In this document: positions 1 to 8,383 of the stretch, in pieces
Numbering within the stretch: the stretch's first letter is position 1
Layout of the letters: every line of letters starts with the position of its first letter
Source: Flavobacteriales bacterium UBA5081
GTDB lineage: Bacteria; Bacteroidota; Bacteroidia; Flavobacteriales_E; Vicingaceae
NCBI GenBank assembly: GCA_002415785.1
Contig: DIAJ01000045.1
Span: forward strand, 1-64,000
DNA length: 64,000 nucleotides
Direction: 5' to 3'
Translations under genes and position numbers: made by a program
Notes under the pieces: model-generated
The model's database searches: none
Seen by the model: the letters and a program-made list of their open reading frames with translations, nothing else
What the model was told of the DNA's origin: nothing

Positions 1-72
1 CTATTTTTGGGGGAGCTTACAAAAGTGGCCATCCTCTTTAATTCATGAATTAAATAAGTTTTAGGTTTCATT

Positions 73-1353
73 ATGGATATTCAGAATACAAAAAATAAAT
101 ATTCCTTTATTTGCAAAATATTTTTTTCAGAAAAATTGACAACACTATTTCTAAAATCATCTATCAAGTCCATTGCTAAAAGTGTTGTCTGCTTCGCAAT
201 ACTACTTTATAACCTTCCGCTTACAGCACAACAGGCTAAGTTCATTGAAAGCGAAATTTTGTTGGGAGGAATTGTACCCAATTACCCTAATTACCCAAAA
301 ACAGGACTTAGTAAAGGTTTTAGCATAAGCATTGGAAAAACAAACTTTAGCAACAGCCATTGGGCTAATTATTACAATAAACCATCTTATGGAATAAGCT
401 TTAGTTACATAGAATCAGGAAATACAGTTGAGCTTGGAAAGGAATATGGCAGCACTCTATTTCTTGACCTTAGCCCAAATATAAATTCAAAACAGCTATG
501 GTTTTTTCGAACGAGTATTGGCACTACCTACTTTAGTCGATATTATGAAAAGAGAACAAATGAGCGCAATAAAATTATTGGATCACACTGGAACTGGCGA
601 TTCAAAGCTTTTCTTTTTCGCGATTTAATCGTTCAAAAAAACTTTAGTTTACGTATAGGCGCAGGCTATATTCACAGCTCAAATGGACATACTCAACTGC
701 CCAACTTTGGCATGAATGCAGCTATGCTCAGTGTTTCATGTCGCTTTTATAAAGACAATCCCTACCTAACTCCAGATAACTTTAATCGTTCTGAAAGTTA
801 TGTTAAAGCCAAAAGAAAACACTTTTTTCAGAATAGAATTGGGCTAGGCTTTCACGAATATGGAGGAACATTAAAACCGGTTGGCGGTGACAAAAAAGGG
901 GTTTATGCTATTTCTTTTGCATATGGATTAGTATTTAACGATCAGCTTAAATTAAGAAGCGGATTTACCTATCGATACTATCAACACTATTTTGAAGAAA
1001 TACAAAATAACGATAGTGTGAAATTAAGCCCTTCCACTTGGAGCGCATCTAATCTTTATTGGCTTTTAGGCATCGAGTATGTGGTCGGAAACTTTGCCAT
1101 AGATATTGAAGGTGGGATTAACTTACACAAGCCATTTTACAAGTATCATTTCAAGCAGCATGAGCGAGATATTCCAATAGATAAGTTTTTAAAATCAACT
1201 TTTCCTATGCGACTTGGTTTAAACCTTTATTTATTTAAAGTAGAGCGTAAAAAGTCACTTAACCCTTATGTGGGAGTATCAATTAATGCCAATTTTGGGC
1301 AAGCAGACTTTTCTCAGCTGAATGTCGGTTTAAGCAAAACTATATTTAGATAG
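73..1353 (+). CDS. PagL-like lipid A deacylase (acyloxyacyl hydrolase family)
   Basis: Probable outer-membrane beta-barrel enzyme that removes an acyl chain from lipid A. A hydrophobic segment at residues 37-52 ends in LTAQQA, a signal-peptide-like cleavage region, after an unusually long polar N-terminus. The family hallmark is visible: GYIHSSNGHTQLPNFGMN around residues 198-215, where H201 and S203 correspond to the His-x-Ser catalytic pair of PagL, followed by the conserved PNxGxN. At 426 residues it is about twice the length of classical PagL; residues 226-426 form a second part rich in alternating aromatic strands, consistent with more barrel. It stands alone and converges with the transporter gene downstream. 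The family call rests on the motif; substrate and activity are inferred. Confidence 0.72.
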   Translation: MDIQNTKNKYSFICKIFFSEKLTTLFLKSSIKSIAKSVVCFAILLYNLPLTAQQAKFIESEILLGGIVPNYPNYPKTGLSKGFSISIGKTNFSNSHWANYYNKPSYGISFSYIESGNTVELGKEYGSTLFLDLSPNINSKQLWFFRTSIGTTYFSRYYEKRTNERNKIIGSHWNWRFKAFLFRDLIVQKNFSLRIGAGYIHSSNGHTQLPNFGMNAAMLSVSCRFYKDNPYLTPDNFNRSESYVKAKRKHFFQNRIGLGFHEYGGTLKPVGGDKKGVYAISFAYGLVFNDQLKLRSGFTYRYYQHYFEEIQNNDSVKLSPSTWSASNLYWLLGIEYVVGNFAIDIEGGINLHKPFYKYHFKQHERDIPIDKFLKSTFPMRLGLNLYLFKVERKKSLNPYVGVSINANFGQADFSQLNVGLSKTIFR

Positions 1354-1357
1354 AATT

Positions 1358-2584
1358 CTAGTTAAGCACCTTTAAATAAATGAAGTAAAAACTAAATAGG
1401 ATTAAGAAAGTAATTCCTATAAATGAAACGAAATAATCAGCTTTGCTAAACAGCTGAACCTTTGATCGTTTTACAACAATTAAAATCAAAGCCGCTAATA
1501 CAGGAGCAGTTAAGAAGGAAATTGTGGTTGCAAAATCAACCAGTTGTCGCATATTTTCCAACTGAAAAATGAGTACAAATAACGCTCCTAAAACAATGAT
1601 TGTTAGCCATAGAATATAGTTTTGTTTTTCTGTTATTTCCCATTTCGGAAAGCTCAATTTTGTCGCTTTTTGCAACATTCTCGGAAAAGCATCTAGAACT
1701 GTTAAGGTAGTGCTAAACATAGTAGCGAGTGCTGCAACTGCAATAAAAACAAAAGACCAACTTCCTATGGTTTGAGTGTACATGCCTATTAAGTCAGCTG
1801 AAAAAGCCACACCACTGGCCGGCAATTCACTACCACTACCAAAAATTAGCAATGCTCCCAAACCTACAAAGGCTGCAGCTAAAAAGGTGGTTCCCCAGTA
1901 TCCTACTCTAAAGTCGAAAAGAGCATCTTTAAGCGATAAACTACCTTTGCTTTTTGCTTGAGCTAAGCTCCACTCCGACTGCCATAAAGAAATATCAATA
2001 GGTGCGGGCATCCAACCAACTAAAGCGATTAGAAAAAACAAATCCTCTTGCTTGAAAAAAGAGAAAGTTGTGAGCGGTTCAAAAGCGTTTTGACTTTTTG
2101 TAAAGGCGGCAATTAAAGTAACAATAGTGGCAATAGTCAGTAAAAAAATAACCGATTTCATGGTTTTGTTGAGAAACTCAAACTTTCCAATTAGAAGAAT
2201 AATTGAGCAAATTGCTAAAATTACTGCTGAGATAGCCCAAAGAGGCAGGTTAATTTTAAAAACATAAGCAAAAAGGCCTGCCGTTATTAAAGTTACTACC
2301 GCTTGAACAGCAAAAACTGTTGTGAAAGTAACGCCATAGAAAATAAACATAGCTCCTTTGCCCAATTGCTGAAAAGCATCTAATAAACTCTTGCCGTTTG
2401 CTGCTGCATAAAGCGGACCGGCTTTAAAAAAAGGGTATTTGAGCAAATTTGCAAGAATAACCACTGCCACCATAGCCATTCCATAGCTGGCACCTGCTCT
2501 GGTAGACTGAACCAAATGAGAAACGCCCACGGCTGCTCCCGCATAGAGCAAGCCGGGGCCGAGTTTGGCAATTAGTTTACGCAT
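1358..2584 (-). CDS. Divergent Nramp-family metal transporter
   Basis: Integral inner-membrane protein of 408 residues with about 11 hydrophobic segments, of the Nramp/SLC11 fold, which normally couples proton and divalent metal import. The start GPGLLYAGAAVGVSH aligns with the Nramp TM1, but the canonical metal-binding DPGN is replaced by GVSH (residues 20-23), and the TM6 MPH motif is replaced by WMPAPIDIS (191-199). Substrate preference therefore cannot be assumed to be Mn2+ or Fe2+. The gene overlaps the upstream small gene by one base (TAATG on the minus strand), so the two are probably co-transcribed. Family membership is fairly secure; the transported ion is not. Confidence 0.8.
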   Translation of the reverse strand: MRKLIAKLGPGLLYAGAAVGVSHLVQSTRAGASYGMAMVAVVILANLLKYPFFKAGPLYAAANGKSLLDAFQQLGKGAMFIFYGVTFTTVFAVQAVVTLITAGLFAYVFKINLPLWAISAVILAICSIILLIGKFEFLNKTMKSVIFLLTIATIVTLIAAFTKSQNAFEPLTTFSFFKQEDLFFLIALVGWMPAPIDISLWQSEWSLAQAKSKGSLSLKDALFDFRVGYWGTTFLAAAFVGLGALLIFGSGSELPASGVAFSADLIGMYTQTIGSWSFVFIAVAALATMFSTTLTVLDAFPRMLQKATKLSFPKWEITEKQNYILWLTIIVLGALFVLIFQLENMRQLVDFATTISFLTAPVLAALILIVVKRSKVQLFSKADYFVSFIGITFLILFSFYFIYLKVLN

Positions 2585-2862
2585 TAACCAATTCTACCGA
2601 TTTTCTTCTTGTAATCTGTATTCTTCGCCGACAAATCTGTGCGAATTGCATTAAAGTGCTCCTTCACTTTTGCTCTGTTTTCTCTTGGGTGATTAGATAC
2701 TCGACTTAATAAGTCATAACGATAGTCAATGATCTCATCGATGATTCCATCCATTTTCTCAGCTTCTTTCTTATCGCCATTAATCGACTCAATGAAAGCA
2801 TCTTCAATTAATTCGTCTGTATCGGATTTAATTTTTTTCTTAATGTCTCTTTTACTTGCCAT
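2584..2862 (-). CDS. Small charged hypothetical protein, transporter partner
   Basis: A 92-residue, highly charged (Lys/Asp/Glu-rich) protein without signal peptide or membrane segment, predicted to be cytoplasmic and largely helical. It starts with a lysine-rich stretch (KRDIKKKIKSD). The gene precedes the Nramp-type transporter in the same transcription unit, with a TAATG stop/start overlap, which suggests linked expression. I recognise it only as the kind of short hypothetical protein found in Bacteroidota; no function can be assigned. Confidence 0.7.
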   Translation of the reverse strand: MASKRDIKKKIKSDTDELIEDAFIESINGDKKEAEKMDGIIDEIIDYRYDLLSRVSNHPRENRAKVKEHFNAIRTDLSAKNTDYKKKIGRIG

Positions 2863-2936
2863 AGTTAATTTGATTTTATTATTTCAGCCTTAAAAATAAG
2901 ATAATTCATTGGCTATTCAAAAGAAATATGAATGAG

Positions 2937-2944
2937 TAATTTTG
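2937..2944 (+). promoter_or_regulatory. Bacteroidota -7 promoter element TAATTTTG
   Basis: Exact match to TAnnTTTG, 18 bases upstream of the TTG start of the exonuclease gene at 2963. A TTG at 2909-2911 could be the -33 element, with a 25-base spacer that is slightly longer than usual. The predicted transcript would begin around 2951, giving a leader of only about 12 bases, which supports the TTG initiation codon. Confidence 0.6.
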
Positions 2945-2962
2945 TACTCTTAAATAGATTAT

Positions 2963-3490
2963 TTGTACTCAATAATAGACATAGAAGCCACCGGCGGGAA
3001 TGCCAAAATTGGAAGAATTACTGAAATTGCCATTTATCGATTTGATGGGGAAAAAATAGTAGATGAATTTTCTTCTTTGATTAATCCTGAGCGTAAAATA
3101 GACCCTTATGTACAGCGACTTACAGGCATTACGGATGCAATGGCTAAAAAAGCTCCAAAGTTTCACGAAGTTGCTAAGGAAATAGTAACCATAACAAAAG
3201 ACAGCTGCTTTGTGGGACATAATGTTCGCTTTGACTATAGCTTTGTTCAATCTGAATTTGCTTCTTTGGGTTACCCATTTAAAATGGAGCGCCTTTGTAC
3301 TTTGGAATTAAGCAAAAAGTTAATTCCCGGAATTCCATCTTATAGCTTAAAGAAGCTTTGTACTTCTTTGGAAATTCCACTGGAAAGCCACCACAGAGCA
3401 AGCAGTGACGCAAAAGCTACTGTGAGTTTATTTCAACGCTTGTTAAATATCGACCGAGAAAAAGTGCATAAACACTTACGTAAAGCTTAA
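2963..3490 (+). CDS. DnaQ-like 3'-5' exonuclease (DEDDh)
   Basis: Nuclease of the DnaQ/PolC epsilon superfamily, 175 residues, essentially a single exonuclease domain. All five DEDDh residues are visible: D6 and E8 in IDIEATGG, D91 in GHNVRFDYSF (85-94), H144 and D149 in HHRASSDA. The start is TTG: an in-frame stop lies at 2951-2953, and the first catalytic Asp is already at residue 6, so no ATG can serve without losing the motif. No GIY-YIG or polymerase domain is attached, so this is either a free proofreading-type or an RNA/DNA-trimming exonuclease. Its exact role is unknown. Confidence 0.88.
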   Translation: MYSIIDIEATGGNAKIGRITEIAIYRFDGEKIVDEFSSLINPERKIDPYVQRLTGITDAMAKKAPKFHEVAKEIVTITKDSCFVGHNVRFDYSFVQSEFASLGYPFKMERLCTLELSKKLIPGIPSYSLKKLCTSLEIPLESHHRASSDAKATVSLFQRLLNIDREKVHKHLRKA

Positions 3491-3495
3491 ACTAA

Positions 3496-3651
3496 ATGCA
3501 GAACAATATAAACTCACAAGAAGATAAGAACGAAAACAAACTAAAAAGGTGGTTTAAGCGAATTGGTTTAGCCGGCTTTCTATTTTTTCTAATTAAAGGA
3601 ATTGTTTGGCTGTTTATCTTTTATGGAGCTGCTAATATTGTTAGTTGTTAA
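3496..3651 (+). CDS. Small single-span membrane protein (51 aa)
   Basis: Short open frame starting with ATG five bases after the exonuclease stop. The product has a polar, basic N-terminal half (QEDKNENKLKRWFKRIG) followed by one hydrophobic helix (GLAGFLFFLIKGIVWLFIF, about residues 25-43) and ends in NIVSC. This KRW-x-KRIG-x-AGF-x-FFLIKG layout looks like a small Bacteroidota membrane protein I have seen as an uncharacterised family. The very short spacing suggests it shares a transcript with the exonuclease. Function unknown. Confidence 0.6.
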   Translation: MQNNINSQEDKNENKLKRWFKRIGLAGFLFFLIKGIVWLFIFYGAANIVSC

Positions 3652-3863
3652 GAAAATAGAAACAAGAGGCAAGATTTTAGACCTTAGAAATTTTTTACTT
3701 GCGAAAAAAATGAAATAAAAAAAGCTTTGAAAACTTCGTAACTTCTTAGTTTTCTTTTGGATTAAAGATAAAAGTTAATTGTAAATCAATCCGCGAATAT
3801 CCGCACAATCTGTGTCATCAGTGTTCTATTAATACAAACATTAATGAGCATCTTCAATGAATT
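3652..3863. repeat. Intergenic stretch resembling dispersed Bacteroidota repeat debris
   Basis: No gene is visible between the small membrane protein and the convergent EreA-like gene. The stretch contains phrases such as CTTCGTAACTTCTTAG (around 3736) and AATCCGCGAATATCCGCAC (around 3788), followed by a CTGTGTCATCAGTGTTCT stretch. They resemble short intergenic sequences that recur in many Bacteroidota genomes. Only one copy lies in this window, so the repeat assignment comes from memory of such elements and is tentative. Confidence 0.3.
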
Positions 3864-5096
3864 TTAATCCGCTACAAAATTAAAACTTTCTAGCAGGGAG
3901 TCATTCTCATTTTTTATTTTAACAATAAATTTCCCTTTAGGTAAGGACAAATGATAATTGATAGTTGAGTCTTTTACGATAAACTGATCAGTTGGAACAG
4001 CTCCTTCTCCTTCATTCTCTTTATAAACTTGAACAAAGGATCCTTGCTCTATATTCTCATTCAAATCATAAGCCTTGAAATCATTCGGCAAAAATCGATA
4101 AGTTGCTCGTCCATATTTGTAGTTCGTTTTTGGCCAAATAAGTGGAACATCGTAAAAACCCTCATCATTTTTTTGAACATAAGGTTCTTCATTATTTAGC
4201 AATACAAACGGTTTATTTTCTAAAGGGGCGTCGTAATAATAATTAAGTCTATTTGATGAGTTGTTTGTTTGGATAATAGTGAGTGGGTCGATGCCTGTTA
4301 AAATCTTCAGCTTCTCTGCCATGAAAATTCTATCATTATTCGTTCTTTCCATAATATGACCATGTCCACAATGAACAAATACCTTAGCTGAAGGATTTTG
4401 CCAAATGACCTTTGCAATTACAGAAGCTTGGTATAATTCACGTATGTTTTGACAGTAATTCGGTTTGTCTTTATAATAATTACAAGGTGGACTAAAATCA
4501 TATCCAAAGATTTTAAACCCCAACTCATGGGCTTTCCTTAGCAAATTACCAAAAACAGGTTCAGAAGAATAGAATCCGTTTTCTAAAACCAATGGATAGC
4601 CTCTGTTGTCAAATGAGTTATCTGAATCAAAAAAAGCCTCTAATGCTAAATGAGTAAACCCCTTCTCTTTTAAAACCTTAAGTAGTTCGTAACTAAATAT
4701 TCTATGTTTTGGTTTATGATGTGACTCATTTACAATTACAATTCTTTGGGTGTCAATTACACTTTCTAAATAATTAAGCGCATCAACCACTTTTGGATTC
4801 TCAGGAATAGACACAGAGTCGACAAGTTTATTAGACTCTTTACCAAAGTCCTTTAAAAAGGTTTGTTCTGCTAAACTATCTTCACCAACAAAGGAGTAAA
4901 GGGTGCTTAATAATTGATAATTAGGATATTTTTCTGTATAACTCTGTTCGTCTTCTATAAATATATTTAATGCAGATAAATATCTACTAGACTTTAACGC
5001 ATTATTTCCTCTAACAAATAGAGATTCCTGTGCATTTATAATAATAGCAATCAATCCAAACAGCACCATTAAAAACACTCTCATGAAATAAATCAT
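3864..5096 (-). CDS. Secreted EreA/ChaN-like (erythromycin esterase-type) protein
   Basis: Exported protein of 410 residues with a signal peptide (MRVFLMVLFGLIAIIINAQ). The central domain shows the layout of the EreA/ChaN/TIKI superfamily: IVIVNESHHKP (E124, H126, H127) at the end of a beta strand, ALEAFF (151-156) on the next strand, and HCGHGHIME (H242, H245, H247). These acidic and His residues would form the active or metal-binding site. A conserved-looking C-terminal beta domain follows. An ATG at 5084 would give a tighter signal peptide than the ATG at 5096; either is possible. The substrate is unknown, and macrolide resistance should not be inferred from the fold alone. Confidence 0.55.
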   Translation of the reverse strand: MIYFMRVFLMVLFGLIAIIINAQESLFVRGNNALKSSRYLSALNIFIEDEQSYTEKYPNYQLLSTLYSFVGEDSLAEQTFLKDFGKESNKLVDSVSIPENPKVVDALNYLESVIDTQRIVIVNESHHKPKHRIFSYELLKVLKEKGFTHLALEAFFDSDNSFDNRGYPLVLENGFYSSEPVFGNLLRKAHELGFKIFGYDFSPPCNYYKDKPNYCQNIRELYQASVIAKVIWQNPSAKVFVHCGHGHIMERTNNDRIFMAEKLKILTGIDPLTIIQTNNSSNRLNYYYDAPLENKPFVLLNNEEPYVQKNDEGFYDVPLIWPKTNYKYGRATYRFLPNDFKAYDLNENIEQGSFVQVYKENEGEGAVPTDQFIVKDSTINYHLSLPKGKFIVKIKNENDSLLESFNFVAD

Positions 5097-5126
5097 TTAA
5101 TTGTCACTCTTAAACTTTACTTCCAC

Positions 5127-7481
5127 CTACCGTTTAATCAGCTTTTCAACATTTACTTTCCCTTCTTCTGAAATTATTTGAAGAATAATAATCCCCTTTG
5201 GTAAATTACTTGTATTGAACGTAAAGTTTGACTCACTTTTTTGTTCCTCTTTAAGCAACTGCATATTGATATTGTAAAATACAATTCTTCTTTTTTCAGC
5301 TTTCTTAAAATCGAAACTTAAGGTTTCATTAAATGGATTGGGATAGAGTTTTACATTGTTCTGATTTGCCTTATTTTCTGCAATACCAATATATTCCCCC
5401 TCATGGATAAAAAAGTGGTCGATACCCGCTTCTAAAATATTAGGAACACCTTTATCCTCAACTACAAATTGCACTTTTGAAAAAGCACCTTTATCAATGT
5501 AATCAGCTAACTTATATGACCTACTTTGCCAATATAATCCTTGATTCTCATTATTAATGCTATCAATTGGAATAACTTGTCCCGTTGTGTCAATGATGTT
5601 TACTTGCATAAAATCAACAGCTTGCTGACCGCCACAATAAAACCAAGTGTTAAAAACCAAATAGGGCTCAAGGTAGCTACTGAGCTTCATTTCGGGGGAA
5701 GTTAAGACAGTTGTGGAGTCAACATCAAAATTATCTGCATCTCCAAAACCATTTCCTGTTAAATAGGCAAAGTCGCCACAGTCTTCTAAATCATCTTCTG
5801 AAGGGTTTGAAGCAGTAAATCGATCAACTGTTCCTATTGGTTTGGCTCTTAGCCAAGCTCCGGAAGTTTCATTACCACTTACCTCCCAACCTAAATCCTG
5901 ATTAAAGTTATCTTCGTAAGCAGCATCGAGAATGTAAAGAGAAGTATCACTTTCGCAACTAAAGCTATAATTATCGTAACACTTATTTTCTAAACCCCAG
6001 CCTCCAATTTTGATATCATAATTTCCAAAAGGAATATTTTTTAAAGTTGAAATCCCCATAGAGTTGGCTGTATCTACAAAAGTTTGATTCTTCCCTTCTG
6101 CTGAAACAATAACATCTCTTTGTCGGTTCTGCATTGAATTGTAAAAAATGGAAACATAGCCCGCATTACTATCCAATAATTCAACTTGCAGATTTGTCAT
6201 TTGACCCGGACTAAGCAAAACACTATCGATTGTTCTGCTATTATAGCCATTTCTACTTAATTTCACACTATAGTAGCCCGAAACTGGAGCTCCTATCTCA
6301 AATGCTCCTACTAAATTCGTCTTCGTACTTAAACTTGTTCCTAAAACCTCAATATCTACCTGATCAATCGTATTTTGATTACAGTCTGTAACATGTCCAC
6401 TAATAAAGGAAGCCTTTTGGTATTTTGGTCGAACTACAACTAATCCTTCTTGACGATCACTTAATAAAAGTAGCCCCGAAGGTAAGTAGGGATAAGCGCC
6501 CCAATTGCCATCAAAAGTACTTCCATCATATTCAGGAGAAGTGTCAAAATAGCCTACTTCAACCAAATGATTTGGTCGGCTAGCATCAATTATTGAAACT
6601 CCCAAAGTATAATAAGAGGTTACTAAAAACCCATTGTAGTAATGAGTATTATGAGGAATAATATCTGTACGATTTCTGGAGCGAATTCTGTCTAACTCCG
6701 GAATTCCATTTGACTGTGTTAAGTCATAAGCGGCAATGTAGCCTCCAACTATTTCATCAGTCGTAAAAATGGTTTTCCCATCGTCAGACATCCAAGCGTT
6801 GTGAGTAAAATTTCCGGGTGTATTTCTGCTAGCTCTCAAAATAGGTATCTCCGGATTGCTAATATCAATTACTTGCAGCTCCCCATCATTTACAGCACTA
6901 CCATATAAAGTATCTCCTCTAACATAGCCATCGTGAAGGTATGAATTGTCATAATAACCAAGTTCCTCGGGTTTCTCAGGATTTGCTGCAACATCTAAAA
7001 TCACGGTCTCAAAAGAACCGGCGAAAAATCTTGACCCAAATACAAATAAACGGCCAATAGAGTCGACGTATAAATTATGACCACTCTGAAAACGATATAA
7101 ATCACCATTAAAACGGTCTAATTTAACAACTGAATCAGGCAAATAGGAAAGGTCATAGATTTCTAAACCTTCAGCTGCTTCGGAAATTACGTAAGCGTAG
7201 TTTTGCCAAGTCTTAATATCTCTCCATAGAGTATTGACACCAGTATCAGAATAAACTTGAATAGGATTCAGAGTATCTTCTAAGCTAACAACAGAAAAGC
7301 CATCTTGTCTTCCAACAAGCGCATATTCAACTCCATTACTGTCAACATAGCCCCATACTTCATTAAGTAAGAAGTTTTGGCTGATTTCTAATGAAGAAAC
7401 AGAATCAACCGCAAAATGAGATTGAGCATGTAGGTTAAAAAATGCTGTAAAAAGAGAAACAAACAATAAAATCTTTTTCAT
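5127..7481 (-). CDS. T9SS cargo: choice-of-anchor B (LVIVD-type) protein
   Basis: Large secreted protein (784 residues). After a signal peptide (1-20) comes a beta-propeller-like region (about 35-350) with repeated motifs of the LVIVD / choice-of-anchor B type. A carboxypeptidase-regulatory-like beta-sandwich follows (about 355-435), then a MAM-like or immune-inhibitor-like jelly-roll (about 520-695, DNFNQDLGWEVSG onward). The C-terminus (about 710-784, KLYPNPFNETLSF to KLIKR) is a T9SS type A sorting domain, so the product should cross the outer membrane by the type IX system and be released or anchored at the surface. It probably binds surface or environmental ligands. No catalytic motif was seen. 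Confidence 0.82.
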   Translation of the reverse strand: MKKILLFVSLFTAFFNLHAQSHFAVDSVSSLEISQNFLLNEVWGYVDSNGVEYALVGRQDGFSVVSLEDTLNPIQVYSDTGVNTLWRDIKTWQNYAYVISEAAEGLEIYDLSYLPDSVVKLDRFNGDLYRFQSGHNLYVDSIGRLFVFGSRFFAGSFETVILDVAANPEKPEELGYYDNSYLHDGYVRGDTLYGSAVNDGELQVIDISNPEIPILRASRNTPGNFTHNAWMSDDGKTIFTTDEIVGGYIAAYDLTQSNGIPELDRIRSRNRTDIIPHNTHYYNGFLVTSYYTLGVSIIDASRPNHLVEVGYFDTSPEYDGSTFDGNWGAYPYLPSGLLLLSDRQEGLVVVRPKYQKASFISGHVTDCNQNTIDQVDIEVLGTSLSTKTNLVGAFEIGAPVSGYYSVKLSRNGYNSRTIDSVLLSPGQMTNLQVELLDSNAGYVSIFYNSMQNRQRDVIVSAEGKNQTFVDTANSMGISTLKNIPFGNYDIKIGGWGLENKCYDNYSFSCESDTSLYILDAAYEDNFNQDLGWEVSGNETSGAWLRAKPIGTVDRFTASNPSEDDLEDCGDFAYLTGNGFGDADNFDVDSTTVLTSPEMKLSSYLEPYLVFNTWFYCGGQQAVDFMQVNIIDTTGQVIPIDSINNENQGLYWQSRSYKLADYIDKGAFSKVQFVVEDKGVPNILEAGIDHFFIHEGEYIGIAENKANQNNVKLYPNPFNETLSFDFKKAEKRRIVFYNINMQLLKEEQKSESNFTFNTSNLPKGIIILQIISEEGKVNVEKLIKR

Positions 7482-7503
7482 CTATCTGAAATTTTAATTC
7501 AGA

Positions 7504-7511
7504 CAAATGTA
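7504..7511 (-). promoter_or_regulatory. -7 promoter element TACATTTG (minus strand)
   Basis: Exact TAnnTTTG match on the minus strand, 22 bases upstream of the ATG at 7481, so it is positioned to drive the T9SS cargo gene. No convincing -33 TTG was seen at the usual distance. Confidence 0.5.
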
Positions 7512-7533
7512 AAGGAATGATTCTAAATATTCT

Positions 7534-8298
7534 TTAAAAGAAATATGAAAGCTGAATAATCGCTTGTGGGCGAACGCCAATGTTTGTGTTTTTTAAAATA
7601 TCGTCTCTACTGTTGATGTCTACCACCGGGTTTCCATTAATCGGACGAGTAGTTCTGGTTTCGCTGATTGTTCCACCTTCTTTTATGTATTGAATTTGAA
7701 GCGCTAGCTCTGCACCAATGCTAAAGCGTTCAGCTAAAAAGTAGTTAAATCCACCACCAGCTGCTAAACCAAAAGCCAAGCCTCCATCAGCTTTTATCTC
7801 GTCTTTTACAGAAGCAGTTCCTGCACCTGAGATAACTCTTTCTTCGGCATTAATAATATTCTTACCGATAAAAGTCAAATCTACTTGAGCAAATAAATAA
7901 GGATCTAAACGCTTAGACGCAGCTAAATGGTGCTCATAGCCAAATGACACATTGATAAAATATTGACTGACTGATGAGTCTCTCTCTACTAAAGTTTGCC
8001 CGACACTATCCGCTCTTTCTCTTTTACGTGCATCTAAATCAAATCCAAAACCTAAGCGTAAAACCTTTTTATCCTGAATATAATATTTACCAAAAAGAAT
8101 GTTATTTCCATAATTGTTCTCGAATGTGCCTAAATTAATTTGATCGATTAAACCATTTAATTGTAAGCTAACACCAAAGTCACCAGCTTTCGGAAATAGT
8201 TCATTGTAAACGTTTTCTTTTTTACTTTCCTTTTCTTGAGCAAAAGTATAAGTTGAAACAAACAAGCTTAATAAAAGAGCTAAAATTCTTACTTTCAT
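7534..8298 (-). CDS. Outer-membrane beta-barrel protein
   Basis: A 254-residue protein with a clear signal peptide (residues 1-21, ending TFAQ). The rest alternates polar and hydrophobic or aromatic residues in the pattern of transmembrane beta strands, and it ends in QLSYFF, a terminal aromatic residue typical of outer-membrane barrels. It lies upstream of the T9SS cargo gene in the same direction with 52 bases between them, but that gene has its own -7 element, so co-transcription is uncertain. Specific function unknown. Confidence 0.7.
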   Translation of the reverse strand: MKVRILALLLSLFVSTYTFAQEKESKKENVYNELFPKAGDFGVSLQLNGLIDQINLGTFENNYGNNILFGKYYIQDKKVLRLGFGFDLDARKRERADSVGQTLVERDSSVSQYFINVSFGYEHHLAASKRLDPYLFAQVDLTFIGKNIINAEERVISGAGTASVKDEIKADGGLAFGLAAGGGFNYFLAERFSIGAELALQIQYIKEGGTISETRTTRPINGNPVVDINSRDDILKNTNIGVRPQAIIQLSYFF

Positions 8299-8383
8299 GT
8301 CAATATAATTTTCGTTTTATGTCTATGCTAATGAGCAAAAAAATCTCATACAGCAAATAACCCATTTTATCTTCACATATTGC

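Noticed and set aside
3864..5096. Macrolide resistance esterase
   Set aside because: Only the fold-level motifs match; secretion and the extra domain argue against assigning resistance.
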